The translations under genes and the position numbers were made by a program. Below are positions 36,415-45,115 of a DNA stretch of 64,000 nt, in pieces. The DNA comes from JBBRHQ01 sp963815645. Its GTDB lineage: Bacteria; Actinomycetota; Thermoleophilia; Solirubrobacterales; 70-9. Location: NCBI GenBank assembly GCA_963815645.1, contig CAWFHL010000001.1:310001-374000 (forward strand), read 5' to 3'. The notes beneath the pieces are model-generated. The model saw only the letters and a program-made list of their open reading frames with translations. It was not told the DNA's origin and did not search any database. The number at the start of each line of letters is the position of its first letter. Position 1 is the stretch's first letter.

Positions 36415-37785
36415 ATGAGCGAGACAAGCCGCCCCACTGAAGACGATGTACGCAAGCTGGTCGCCGACGAGGGAATCGAGTTCCTTTTCGCCAACTTCGT
36501 CGACATGCACGCAAGACCGAGCGCCAAGCTGATCCCGGCCGAGGAGATCGACGGCCTGTTCAGCGACGGCGCCGGGTTCGCCGGGTACGCGGCCGGCGAC
36601 ATCGGGCAGCAGCCCAACGATCCGGACATGATCGCGATGCCCGATGCCGGCTCCTTCACCAGGCTCCCCTGGAAGCCGAACGTCGGCTGGTTCGCCTCCG
36701 ACGTCACCGTGGAGGGAGAGGAGTGGCCCTACTGCCCGCGGACGATCCTCCGCCATCAGATCGAGCGCTGCGAGGAGGCCGGCTACCAGTTCATGATCGG
36801 CTACGAGCTCGAGTACTTCCTGGTCCGAAAGACGGAGGACGGCGGGATCGAGATCGCCGACCAGCTCGACGATCTCGAGCAGCCGTGCTACGACATCCGC
36901 GCGCTCACCCGTTCCTTCGACTTCGTCACCGACGTGATCCGCAACGTCAACTCGCTGGGTTGGGGCCTCTACGCCACCGACCACGAGGACGCGAACGGCC
37001 AGTTCGAGCAGAACTGGTCCCCCGCCGATCCCCTGATCTCGAGCGATCGCGCCGTCTTCTACCGCTACATGGTCGAAGCGATGGCCCAGGAACGGGGTCT
37101 GATCGCGACCTTCATGCCGAAGCCGTTCGCCCATCTCACCGGAAACGGCTGTCACATGCACATGAGCCTCTGGGACGGCGACACCAACGTCCTGCTCGCC
37201 GACCCCAAGGACGACAAGCGCGGCCTCGGGCTGAGCGAGAAGGGCTACCACTTCCTCGGCGGCCTGAAGAAGCACGCCAAGGCCTACATCGCCCTCACCG
37301 CCCCCACCGTCGGCTCCTACAAGCGGCTGGTGATCGGTGCGCCCACCAGCGGCGCGACCTGGGCCCCGGCCTACGTCACCTACGGTTGGAACAACCGCAC
37401 GATGATGCTGCGCATTCCCGACCATGGGCGGATCGAGGACCGCACCGTGGACGGCGCCTGCAATCCCTATCTGGCCGCGACGGTTGTGCTCGCCGCGGGG
37501 CTCGACGGGATCGAGAACGGGATCGACCCCGGCGATCCGAGCACCGGGAGCATGTATGAGACCAGCGCCGAGGACCGCGAGAAGATGGGGGTCGAGACCC
37601 TCCCGGAGAACCTGCTCGACGCGACCCGCCAGCTCGAGGAGGACGAGGTGCTGCGCAAGGCGCTCGGCAAGGTCCGCGACGGCGACTACGTCGACTACTT
37701 CATCAAGTGCAAGCGGCGCGAGTGGCAGCAGGCCCACGAGCAGATCACCAAATGGGAAATCGACCGCTACCTCCAGCTCTCCTGA
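36415..37785 (+). CDS. gmaS: Glutamine-synthetase-family ligase, GmaS/GlnT-like (gamma-glutamylmethylamide synthetase)
   Basis: Intact, 456 aa. The start EGIEFLFANFVDMHARPSAK and GAGFAGYAAGDIGQQPNDPD are typical of GlnT/GmaS rather than classical GlnA. Metal and substrate sites follow in FMIGYELEYFLV, ANGQFEQNW and LTGNGCHMHMSLWDG, with APTSGATWAPAYVTYGWNNR and ACNPYLAATVVLAAGLDGIE near the C terminus. GmaS joins methylamine to glutamate with ATP. Its place directly before an MgsABC trio and divergent from a soxBDAG-type operon is the N-methylglutamate pathway arrangement. The GS family also makes glutamine, so methylamine specificity is inferred from context, not shown. Confidence 0.85.
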   Translation: MSETSRPTEDDVRKLVADEGIEFLFANFVDMHARPSAKLIPAEEIDGLFSDGAGFAGYAAGDIGQQPNDPDMIAMPDAGSFTRLPWKPNVGWFASDVTVEGEEWPYCPRTILRHQIERCEEAGYQFMIGYELEYFLVRKTEDGGIEIADQLDDLEQPCYDIRALTRSFDFVTDVIRNVNSLGWGLYATDHEDANGQFEQNWSPADPLISSDRAVFYRYMVEAMAQERGLIATFMPKPFAHLTGNGCHMHMSLWDGDTNVLLADPKDDKRGLGLSEKGYHFLGGLKKHAKAYIALTAPTVGSYKRLVIGAPTSGATWAPAYVTYGWNNRTMMLRIPDHGRIEDRTVDGACNPYLAATVVLAAGLDGIENGIDPGDPSTGSMYETSAEDREKMGVETLPENLLDATRQLEEDEVLRKALGKVRDGDYVDYFIKCKRREWQQAHEQITKWEIDRYLQLS

Positions 37786-37800
37786 GAACGAGGCTCGTCG

Positions 37801-38710
37801 ATGTGCGGAATCGCAGGCCTCTTCTCTAAATCGAGCGGCGTCGAGGAGAGGCTCGGCGCCCACCTGAGCGCGATGCTCGCCCAGCTCGCCGAGCGGGGCC
37901 CCGACAGCGCCGGGGTCGCCCTCTACCGGGACCCCGCTCCGGCGGGATCGTGCAAGGTGTCGCTGTTCTCGCCGCAGCCGGGCTTCCCCTGGCCGGAGCT
38001 GGCGATGGAGATGGCCGGGCAGCTTCGCGGCGGTCGGCGAGGCCGAGGTGGTCGCCTCCCACGCCCTGCTGATCGTCGAGGGGGAGCCCGGCGAGGTGCA
38101 GCGCTGGATCGGCGAGCGCCATCCCGAGCTGCGGGTGATGAGCGTCGGGGAGCGGATCGAGATCTACAAGGAGGCCGGGGACCCGAGGGAGTTCATCGAG
38201 CGCTTCGGCCTCGCCGGCGTCTCGGCCAGCCACGCGCTCGGCCACACCCGGATGGCGACCGAGAGCAGGGTGACGACCGAGCACTCGCATCCGTTCTCGA
38301 CCGGGCTCGACCTCTGCCTGGTCCACAACGGCTCCCTCTCCAATCACAACCGGCTGCGCGCCTTCCTGCGCGGCGAGGGGATCGAGTTCCAGACCGACAA
38401 CGACTCCGAGGTGGCCGCCGGGTACCTCACCTGGCGTCTGCGCGAGGGCGACGAACTCTCGACGGCGCTGGAGGGCTGCCTCACCGACCTCGACGGCTTC
38501 TACACCTTCGCCGTCGGCACCGCCGACGGGTTCGCGGTGCTGCGCGACCCGATCGCCTGCAAGCCGGCGGTGATGGCGGAGAGCGAGGATTGGGTCGCAA
38601 TGGCCTCCGAGTACCGGGCGATCGCCGCCCTGCCGGGGGCCGAGGACGCCGAGCTGTGGGAGCCCGAGCCGGGGCGCGTCTACTCCTGGCAGCGGGCGAG
38701 GGTGGCGTGA
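37801..38710 (+). CDS. mgsA: N-methylglutamate synthase subunit A, class II amidotransferase (one apparent frameshift)
   Basis: About 302 aa after repair. MCGIAGL places Cys 2 as the nucleophile. AERGPDSAGVALYRD, SHALGHTRMATESRVTTEHS and LCLVHNGSLSNHNRLRAFL are the amidotransferase loops, and ALEGCLTDLDGFYTFAVGTA is near the C terminus. An extra base near 38025 separates LAMEMAGQL from VGEAEVVASHALLIVEG; length is 3n+1. The gene begins 15 bp after gmaS and its stop overlaps the mgsB GTG. The protein is expected to release methylamine from gamma-glutamylmethylamide. Confidence 0.87.
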
Positions 38711-39408
38711 GCGCGACCGGGGTCGCCGCCGAGTCCGTCGACCTCTCGTCCAGCAGCGTCCGCGAGCTGAACCAGCGCCTCCACGATCTGCCGGACGCCG
38801 GGCCGAGCCGCTGGCTGGTCGAGAACCCCGGCGGTGCCCACGCGATCGCGGTCGGCCTCGACACCGAGGCCGAGGTCGAGATCGATGGGCACGTCGGCTA
38901 CTACTGCGCCGGGATGAACAAGCTGGCGAGCCTGCGGATCGCCGGCAACTGCGGGGTCGGCGTCGCCGAGAACATGATGTCGGGGACGGTCGTGGTCGCC
39001 GGCGACGCCAGCCAGTCGGCCGGGGCGAGCGGCCGCGGCGGCCTGCTGGTGATCGAGGGCAGCGCCTCTGCCCGCTGCGGGATCTCGATGAAGGGGATCG
39101 AGATCGTCGTCCACGGCTCGATCGGCCACGCCGGCGCCTTCATGGCCCAGCGGGGCAAGCTGGTCGTCTGCGGCGACGCCGGCGATGGCCTCGGCGACTC
39201 GATCTACGAGGCGAGGATCTACGTGCGAGGGGATGCGGCGGGCCTCGGCGCCGACTGCATCGAGAAGGAGATGCGCGACGAGCATCGCGCCGAGCTTGCC
39301 GAGCTGCTGAAGCGGGCCGAGGCCGACGCGGATCCTGCCGACTTCCGGCGCTACGGCTCGGAGCGAAAGCTCTACAACTTCCAGATAGACAACGCGGGGG
39401 CCTACTGA
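38707..39408 (+). CDS. mgsB: N-methylglutamate synthase subunit B, GXGXG domain
   Basis: Intact, 233 aa, from the GTG at 38707, which overlaps the mgsA stop. The beta-helix repeats are visible: VEIDGHVGYYCAGMNKLASL, GVGVAENMMSGTVVVAGDAS, GGLLVIEGSASARCGISMKG and LVVCGDAGDGLGDSIYEARI. This is the structural GXGXG domain of glutamate synthase as a separate subunit. The C-terminal stretch RRYGSERKLYNFQIDNAGAY is typical of GlxC-type proteins. Its stop overlaps the mgsC ATG. Confidence 0.9.
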   Translation: MSATGVAAESVDLSSSSVRELNQRLHDLPDAGPSRWLVENPGGAHAIAVGLDTEAEVEIDGHVGYYCAGMNKLASLRIAGNCGVGVAENMMSGTVVVAGDASQSAGASGRGGLLVIEGSASARCGISMKGIEIVVHGSIGHAGAFMAQRGKLVVCGDAGDGLGDSIYEARIYVRGDAAGLGADCIEKEMRDEHRAELAELLKRAEADADPADFRRYGSERKLYNFQIDNAGAY

Positions 39409-40784
39409 TGGCCGAGTTCGACGCCCTTGCCAAGGAGGAGGGGTTCCGGCCCGAGCAGACCGGGCGCTGGCGCCCGGGCCTGCGGGAGTCGGCGCTGTTC
39501 GACCGCAACGCGATCCACGAGATCCACCGGATGGCGCGGGAGGGGATCTACGACATCCGCGGCTTCGGCGCCAAGCGGCGCGTCCCCCACTTCGACGACC
39601 TCCTCTTCCTCGGCGCCAGTGTCTCGCGCTATCCGCTGGAGGGCTACCGGGAGCGCTGCGCCACCGACGTCACCCTGGGGACCCGCTTCGCCTCCGAGCC
39701 GATCCACCTGGAGATCCCGATCACGATCGCCGGGATGAGCTTCGGCGCACTCTCGGCGCCGGCCAAGGAGGCGCTCGGGAGAGGCGCCACCGCGGTCGGC
39801 ACCAGCACCACCACCGGAGACGGCGGCATGCTTCCCGAGGAGCGCGATCACTCCGAGAAGCTGATCTACCAGATCCTCCCCTCCCGATACGGGATGAACC
39901 CCGACGACCTGCGCCGCGCTGACGCGATCGAGGTCGTCGTCGGCCAGGGTGCGAAGCCGGGGGGCGGCGGGATGCTGCTGGGGCAGAAGATCTCCGACCG
40001 GGTCGCGGAGATGCGCGACCTGCCGAAGGGCATCGACCAACGCAGCGCCTGCCGGCATCCCGACTGGACCGGCCCCGACGACCTCGAGATCAAGATCGGG
40101 GAGCTGCGCGAGATCACCGATTGGCGCAAGCCGATCTACGTCAAGATCGGCGCCACCCGGACCTACTTCGACGTAGCGCTGGCCGTCAAGGCCGGCGCCG
40201 ACGTGATCGTCCTCGACGGGATGGAGGGTGGGACCGCCGCCAGCCAGGAGGTGTTCATCGAGCACGTCGGCATCCCGATCCTGGCGGCGATCCCGGAGGC
40301 GGTGCGCTCGCTGCAGGAGCTCGGAATGCACCGCAAGGTGCAGCTGATCGTCTCCGGGGGGATCCGCTCCGGGGCCGACGCGGCCAAGGCGCTCGCCCTC
40401 GGGGCCGACGCCGTCTCGGTCGGCGTCGCCGCGGTGATCGCGCTCGGCGACAACTCGCACGAGTTCGAGGCCGACTACGAGGAGATCGGCACCTCGGCCG
40501 GCTACTACGACGACTGGCACGAGGGCCGCGACCCGGTCGGCATCTCGACCCAGGACGAGCAGCTGGCGCGGCGTTTCGACCCCGAGATGGGCGGGCGACG
40601 GCTCGCCAACTACCTGCGGGCGATGGTGCTCGAGGCCCAGACCCTGGCCCGCGCCTGCGGCAAGTCGCACGTCCACAACCTCGAGCCCGAGGACATGGTG
40701 GCGCTGACCCTGGAGGCGGCGGCGATGGCCAAGGTGCCGCTCGCCGGCACCGACTGGATTCCGGGAAAGGACGGCCGCAGCTGA
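39408..40784 (+). CDS. mgsC: N-methylglutamate synthase subunit C, FMN domain
   Basis: Intact, 458 aa. FMN-barrel landmarks are ITIAGMSFGALSAPAKEALG, GDGGMLPEERDHSEKLIYQI, VLDGMEGGTAASQEVFIEHV and LIVSGGIRSGADAAKALALG. Where the locus 1 paralogue and GltB have iron-sulfur cysteines, this one reads GYYDDWHEGRDPVGISTQ with no cysteine, so a [3Fe-4S] cluster cannot be bound at that site. From memory of the family, this is the state in GlxD/MgsC proteins of methylamine clusters. The C terminus (ARACGKSHVHNLEPEDMVAL) matches the family. Its stop overlaps the next gene. Confidence 0.9.
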   Translation: MAEFDALAKEEGFRPEQTGRWRPGLRESALFDRNAIHEIHRMAREGIYDIRGFGAKRRVPHFDDLLFLGASVSRYPLEGYRERCATDVTLGTRFASEPIHLEIPITIAGMSFGALSAPAKEALGRGATAVGTSTTTGDGGMLPEERDHSEKLIYQILPSRYGMNPDDLRRADAIEVVVGQGAKPGGGGMLLGQKISDRVAEMRDLPKGIDQRSACRHPDWTGPDDLEIKIGELREITDWRKPIYVKIGATRTYFDVALAVKAGADVIVLDGMEGGTAASQEVFIEHVGIPILAAIPEAVRSLQELGMHRKVQLIVSGGIRSGADAAKALALGADAVSVGVAAVIALGDNSHEFEADYEEIGTSAGYYDDWHEGRDPVGISTQDEQLARRFDPEMGGRRLANYLRAMVLEAQTLARACGKSHVHNLEPEDMVALTLEAAAMAKVPLAGTDWIPGKDGRS

Positions 40785-42409
40785 GCCGCAACCTGGTAGA
40801 GCTGGTCCGCCGCCACCACGCGGAGCAGGCCCCCACCGCACTCGACGTCCTGAAGCGGGCGATGGACGAGCGCGGCGAGATCACCGACGAGGACCGAAGC
40901 CGCGCCGCAGAGCTCTCCGGGCTTCCCGAGGCCGCCGTGCACGGCGTCTCCACCTTCTATGACGATCTGCTGCAGCCACGTGGCGGCCGCCACGTGCGGG
41001 TCTGCACCGGGACCGCCTGCTTCGCCGCCACCGGTGACGAGCACGTGCGGGAGCTGCGCGAGCGCCTCGGGCTGGGGCTTGGGGAGCGAAGTGCCGACGG
41101 GAATGTCTCGCTGGCGGAAACCGTCTGCCTCGGCTTCTGCCACTCCTCGCCCGCGGTCCGCATCGGCGACACCGTCGACGCCGGCAGCGGCGTGGTCGAG
41201 CGGGTCGCCTCCGGGGAGGAGGTCGCCGCACCCGAGCCCCCCTGGCAGAGCACCCTGCCCGAGCCCGTCCTGCTGCGCCCCGGCGACTACTCGGGGCTGC
41301 GCCGGGCGCGGGAGGAGATGACCCCGGCAGAGCTGCTCGAGGAGGTGAAGGCGGCGAACGTCCGCGGCCGCGGCGGCGCCGGGTTCCCGGCCGGGCCGAA
41401 ATGGGAGTTCGCCGCCAAGGCGCCGGGGGAGGAGAAGTTCATCGTCGCCAACGGCGACGAGGGCGACCCGGGCTCCTACATCGACAAGTACCTGATGGAG
41501 CGCAACCCAGGCCTGCTGATCGAGGGGATGGCGATCGCCGCCCACGCGGTCGGCGCCGCCCACGGCTTCGTCCTCACCCGCTCGGAGTACCCGCGCTCGA
41601 AGCCGCTGATCGAGGCCGCCGTCGAGGAGGCCCGCGAGGCGGGCGACCTGGAGGGCTTCGAGATCACCGTGCTCGAGGGCGCCGGCTCCTACGTGGTCGG
41701 CGAGGAGACCGCCCTGCTGGCCTGCCTGCAGGGCCTACGGGGAACGGTCTCGGCGCGCCCGCCGTTTCCGGCCCAGCGCGGGCTCTTCGGGCTGCCCACG
41801 GTCGTCAACAACATCGAAACGCTCTGCAACATCCCCTTTGTCGTGGCACAGGGGGCCGCGGCCTACGCCGAGCTCAGCCCGGGGGCGACGCCCGGCTCGA
41901 AGCTCGTCTGCTTCAACGAGCGCTTCGCCCGGCCCGGCGTCTATGAGGTCAGCTTCGGCAGGCCGGTGCGCGAGCTCTGCGAGGAGCTCGCCGGGGGCCT
42001 GGTCGAGGGACGCGAGATCAAGGCGGTGCAGATCGGCGGGCCCCTCGGCGGGATCCTGCCCGCGCACCTGCTCGACACGCCGTTCGACTTCGATCAGCTG
42101 GCCGAGCAGGGCTGCATGGTCGGCCACGGGAGTATCTTGGGGTTTGACGACCGCACCGCGATGAGGGACCTCGCAACGCATCTGCTTCGCTTCGGCGCCC
42201 ACGAGAGTTGCGGCAAGTGCTTCCCCTGCCGCATTGGGCTGCGGCGGGCCCATGAGGCTTTCGCCCGCGATCAGCCGGTCGACCGCGAGGCGCTGGAGGA
42301 CCTGCTCGAAGTGCTCGAGGTCTCCAGCCTCTGCGCCCACGGCGGCGGCATCCCCGCTCCGATGCGCAGCCTCCTCGTCCACTTCCCCGAGGAGCTGGGG
42401 CTGGCATGA
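40781..42409 (+). CDS. NAD-linked formate dehydrogenase NuoE-NuoF fusion subunit
   Basis: About 542 aa. Residues 1-150 are a NuoE-like thioredoxin-fold [2Fe-2S] domain with ligands in VCTGTACF and ETVCLGFCHS. The remainder is NuoF-like, with the FMN loop RGRGGAGFPAGPKWEF, the NADH-binding segment IVANGDEGDPGSYIDKYLME and the [4Fe-4S] motif HESCGKCFPCRIGLRR. Such fusions are the diaphorase unit of soluble NAD-dependent formate dehydrogenases and bidirectional hydrogenases; here formate is indicated by the downstream genes. No ATG, GTG or TTG begins this domain. A CTG at 40781, overlapping the mgsC stop, is the best start, or an error hides the true one. Confidence 0.85.
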   Translation: MSRNLVELVRRHHAEQAPTALDVLKRAMDERGEITDEDRSRAAELSGLPEAAVHGVSTFYDDLLQPRGGRHVRVCTGTACFAATGDEHVRELRERLGLGLGERSADGNVSLAETVCLGFCHSSPAVRIGDTVDAGSGVVERVASGEEVAAPEPPWQSTLPEPVLLRPGDYSGLRRAREEMTPAELLEEVKAANVRGRGGAGFPAGPKWEFAAKAPGEEKFIVANGDEGDPGSYIDKYLMERNPGLLIEGMAIAAHAVGAAHGFVLTRSEYPRSKPLIEAAVEEAREAGDLEGFEITVLEGAGSYVVGEETALLACLQGLRGTVSARPPFPAQRGLFGLPTVVNNIETLCNIPFVVAQGAAAYAELSPGATPGSKLVCFNERFARPGVYEVSFGRPVRELCEELAGGLVEGREIKAVQIGGPLGGILPAHLLDTPFDFDQLAEQGCMVGHGSILGFDDRTAMRDLATHLLRFGAHESCGKCFPCRIGLRRAHEAFARDQPVDREALEDLLEVLEVSSLCAHGGGIPAPMRSLLVHFPEELGLA

Positions 42410-43033
42410 GCGGGCTCACCGATCGACGGGCAGCCGGCAGAGTTCGAGAGCGGCGCGACCCTGCTCGAGGTTGCACGCGCACGGGGCGCCACAGTGCCGA
42501 CCCTCTGCTTCGACGAACGCCAGGCGCCATTCGGCGCCTGCCGGGTCTGCCTGGTGCTCGCCGACGACGCGATCGTCCCCGCCTGCACGACCCAGTGCCG
42601 CGAGGGCATGGCGGTCGAGACCACCGACGAGCGTGTGCGCCGGATCGCCAGGGGCGTGGTCGAGCTGGTCCTCTCCGAGCTTCCCGAGCCGCCGGAGCCC
42701 CACACCGAGCTTGCCGGCGTCGCCCGCCAGCTCGAGGCCGGCGAGCCGCGCTGGCGCGGCGAGACCCACGCGCTGCGCCACGACACCAAGCACCCCTACC
42801 TCGTCTTCCGCCACGAGCTCTGCATCTCCTGCGGGCGCTGCGTGCGGGCCTGCGATGAGGTCCAGGGGACCTTCGCCCTGACCGCCACCGGGCGTGGATT
42901 CTCCTCAAACACCGCGGCCGGGCTCGACCACGGGTTCCGGGACTCCGCTTGCGTCTCCTGCGGCGCCTGCGCCGATACTTGTCCGACCGACGCGATCACC
43001 GAGCAGACCCTGCTCGAGGAGGTGTTCAGGTGA
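42406..43033 (+). CDS. Formate dehydrogenase iron-sulfur subunit, NuoG-N-like (one apparent frameshift)
   Basis: About 208 aa after repair. It carries one [2Fe-2S] site (PTLCFDERQAPFGACRVCLV and ACTTQCREGM) and two [4Fe-4S] motifs (ELCISCGRCVRACDE and SACVSCGACADTCPTDAI). An extra base near 42421 separates MSGLT from IDGQPAEFESGATLLEVARA; length is 3n+1. In FdsA- or FdhF-type enzymes this region is usually the N terminus of the catalytic subunit; here it is a separate gene, overlapping its neighbours on both sides (ATGA at 42406, GTGA at 43030). It would relay electrons from the molybdenum site to the NuoEF-like unit. Confidence 0.87.
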
Positions 43034-45115
43034 ACGACGACCGCTTCGAGAAGAACGTGATCACGACCTGCGGCTACTGCGGCGTGGGCTGCAGCCTCGA
43101 GGCGCGGGTCGATGGCGGACTCGATTCGCTCGATCGCCCCTGGCGACGGGCCGGCCAACCACGGCCACACCTGTCTCAAGGGCCGCTTCGCCCACCGCTT
43201 CTCCCGCCATCGTGAGCGGCTTACGACGCCGCTGATCCGTGAGCGCGGAGAGTTTCGCGAGGCGAGCTGGGAGGAGGCGATCGAGCTGATCTCCGCCGAG
43301 CTCGGCCGGATCAAGGGAGCCGACGGCCCCGACGCGATCGCCGGCCTCGCCTCCTCGCGCGCCACCAACGAGGACTGCTACGTGATGTCGCGGCTGATGC
43401 GGGCGGCGATCGGAACCAACAACATCGACAACTGCTCGCGGGTCTGCCACTCCCCCACCTCCTGGGCGCTGCGAAAGTCGCTGGGGCTCTCCGGCGCGAC
43501 CGGGGCCTTCGACGACATCGACTTCGCCGACGCCGCGATCCTGATCGGTGTCAACCCGACCGCCGGGCACCCCGTGGTCGGGGCGCGGCTGAAGCAGGCG
43601 GCGCTGCGCGGCTGCCGCCTGGTGACGATCGACCCACGGCGGATCGAGCTGGCCGACTACGGCGCCCTGCACCTCGCCCCGAGGCCGGGAACAAACGCCG
43701 CGGTGATGCTCGGCCTGGCGCACGTCGCGGCCCGCGACGGCTTCCTCGACGAGGGCTTCGTCGAGGCGCGCACCGACGGCTACGGGGCGGTCGAGGAGCT
43801 GCTCGGGCAGTACTCGCCGGAGGCGGTCGAGGAGATCACCGGGATACCGGCCGCCGACCTCGAGCGGGCCGCGCACATCTACGCCGAGGCCGGCGAGGCC
43901 AGCATCCTCTGGGGGCTGGGCGTGACCGAGCACAAGTACGGCTCCGAGGTCGTGCGGCTGATCTGCAACCTGGCGATGATGACCGGCAAGATCGGCCGGC
44001 CCGGCTCCGCCCTGCTGCCGCTGCGCGGGCAGAACAACGTCCAGGGGTCCTCGGACATGGGGGCGCTCCCCGACACCTACACCGCCTACCGCCCGGTCGG
44101 CGACGAGGAGGTCGCGAGTTCGTTCGAGCAGGCCTGGGGGGTCCCGCTCTCGCGCCAGAAGGGCTTCACGATCCCGCAGATGTTCGACGCCGCGGTCGAT
44201 GGCCGGTTGAAGGCGATGTACATCTTCGGCGAGGACGTCGCCCAGACCGATCCCAACAGCGCCCACGTGATCGCGGCGCTCGAGTCGCTCGAGTTCCTGG
44301 TCTGCCAGGACATCTTCGAGACCGAGACCAGCAAGTACGCCGACGTCGTCCTCCCCGCCTCCTCCTTCCTCGAGAAGAACGGGACCTTCACCAACGCGGA
44401 GCGGCGGATCCAGCTGGTCCGGCCGGCGCTCGACCCCCCCGGCGAGGCGCGCACCGACTTCGAGATCATCACCGAGGTCTCGCGGGCCCTGGGGCACGAG
44501 ATGGGCTATCCGGACCCCGCCGCGGTGATGGACGAGATCGCAGCGCTGACCCCGCACTTCGCCGGGGTCAGCTTCGCCCGCCTCCAGGGCCGGACCTTGC
44601 AGTGGCCGGTGGCGGCGGACGGGACCGACGCGCCGATCCTCTACGCGGAGCGCTTCGAGAAGCCCGACGGCCTGGGACGCTTCGCGCCGATCCCCTACAA
44701 GCCACCCGGCGACGCTGCCGACTCCGACTTCCCGCTGATCCTGGTCACCGGCCGGGTGCTTCAGCACTACAACGCCGGGACGATGACCAGGCGCACCGGC
44801 AACCTCGAGCTGGTCGATCGCGATTGGCTCGAGGTGCACCCCGACGACGCCGAGCGGCTCTGGATCGGCGACGGGGACAAGGTCTCGGTGCGCAGCCGGG
44901 TCGGCCGGATCGAGCTGGACGCGAAGGTGACCGAGCGGATCGAGCCCGGGCACGTCTTCACCAGCTTCCACTTCCCGGAGGCGAGGACCAACCTTCTGGT
45001 GGGCAGCTCCGCCGACGTCAACACCTCCTGCCCCGAGTACAAGGTGGTGGCGGTGGATGTGCGGCCGGTCGCCGAGCGGCCGTCCGACAAGCCGGCGATC
45101 GGAGTCGCCGGTTGA
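43030..45115 (+). CDS. fdhA: Formate dehydrogenase catalytic subunit, molybdopterin (one apparent frameshift)
   Basis: About 694 aa after repair. The N terminus has the [4Fe-4S] pattern TTCGYCGVGCSLEARVDGG, with the fourth Cys in HTCLKGRFAHR. The active-site segment NNIDNCSRVCHSPTSWALRK contains the Cys-His pair of formate dehydrogenases, with Cys rather than selenocysteine as Mo ligand. Pterin-binding stretches include ILIGVNPTAGHPVVGARLKQ and AMYIFGEDVAQTDPNSAHVI. An extra base near 43130 breaks the frame before IRSIAPGDGPANHGHTCLKG; length is 3n+1. Formate oxidation would complete the C1 route from methylated amines to CO2. Its stop overlaps the fdhD TTG start. Confidence 0.92.
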
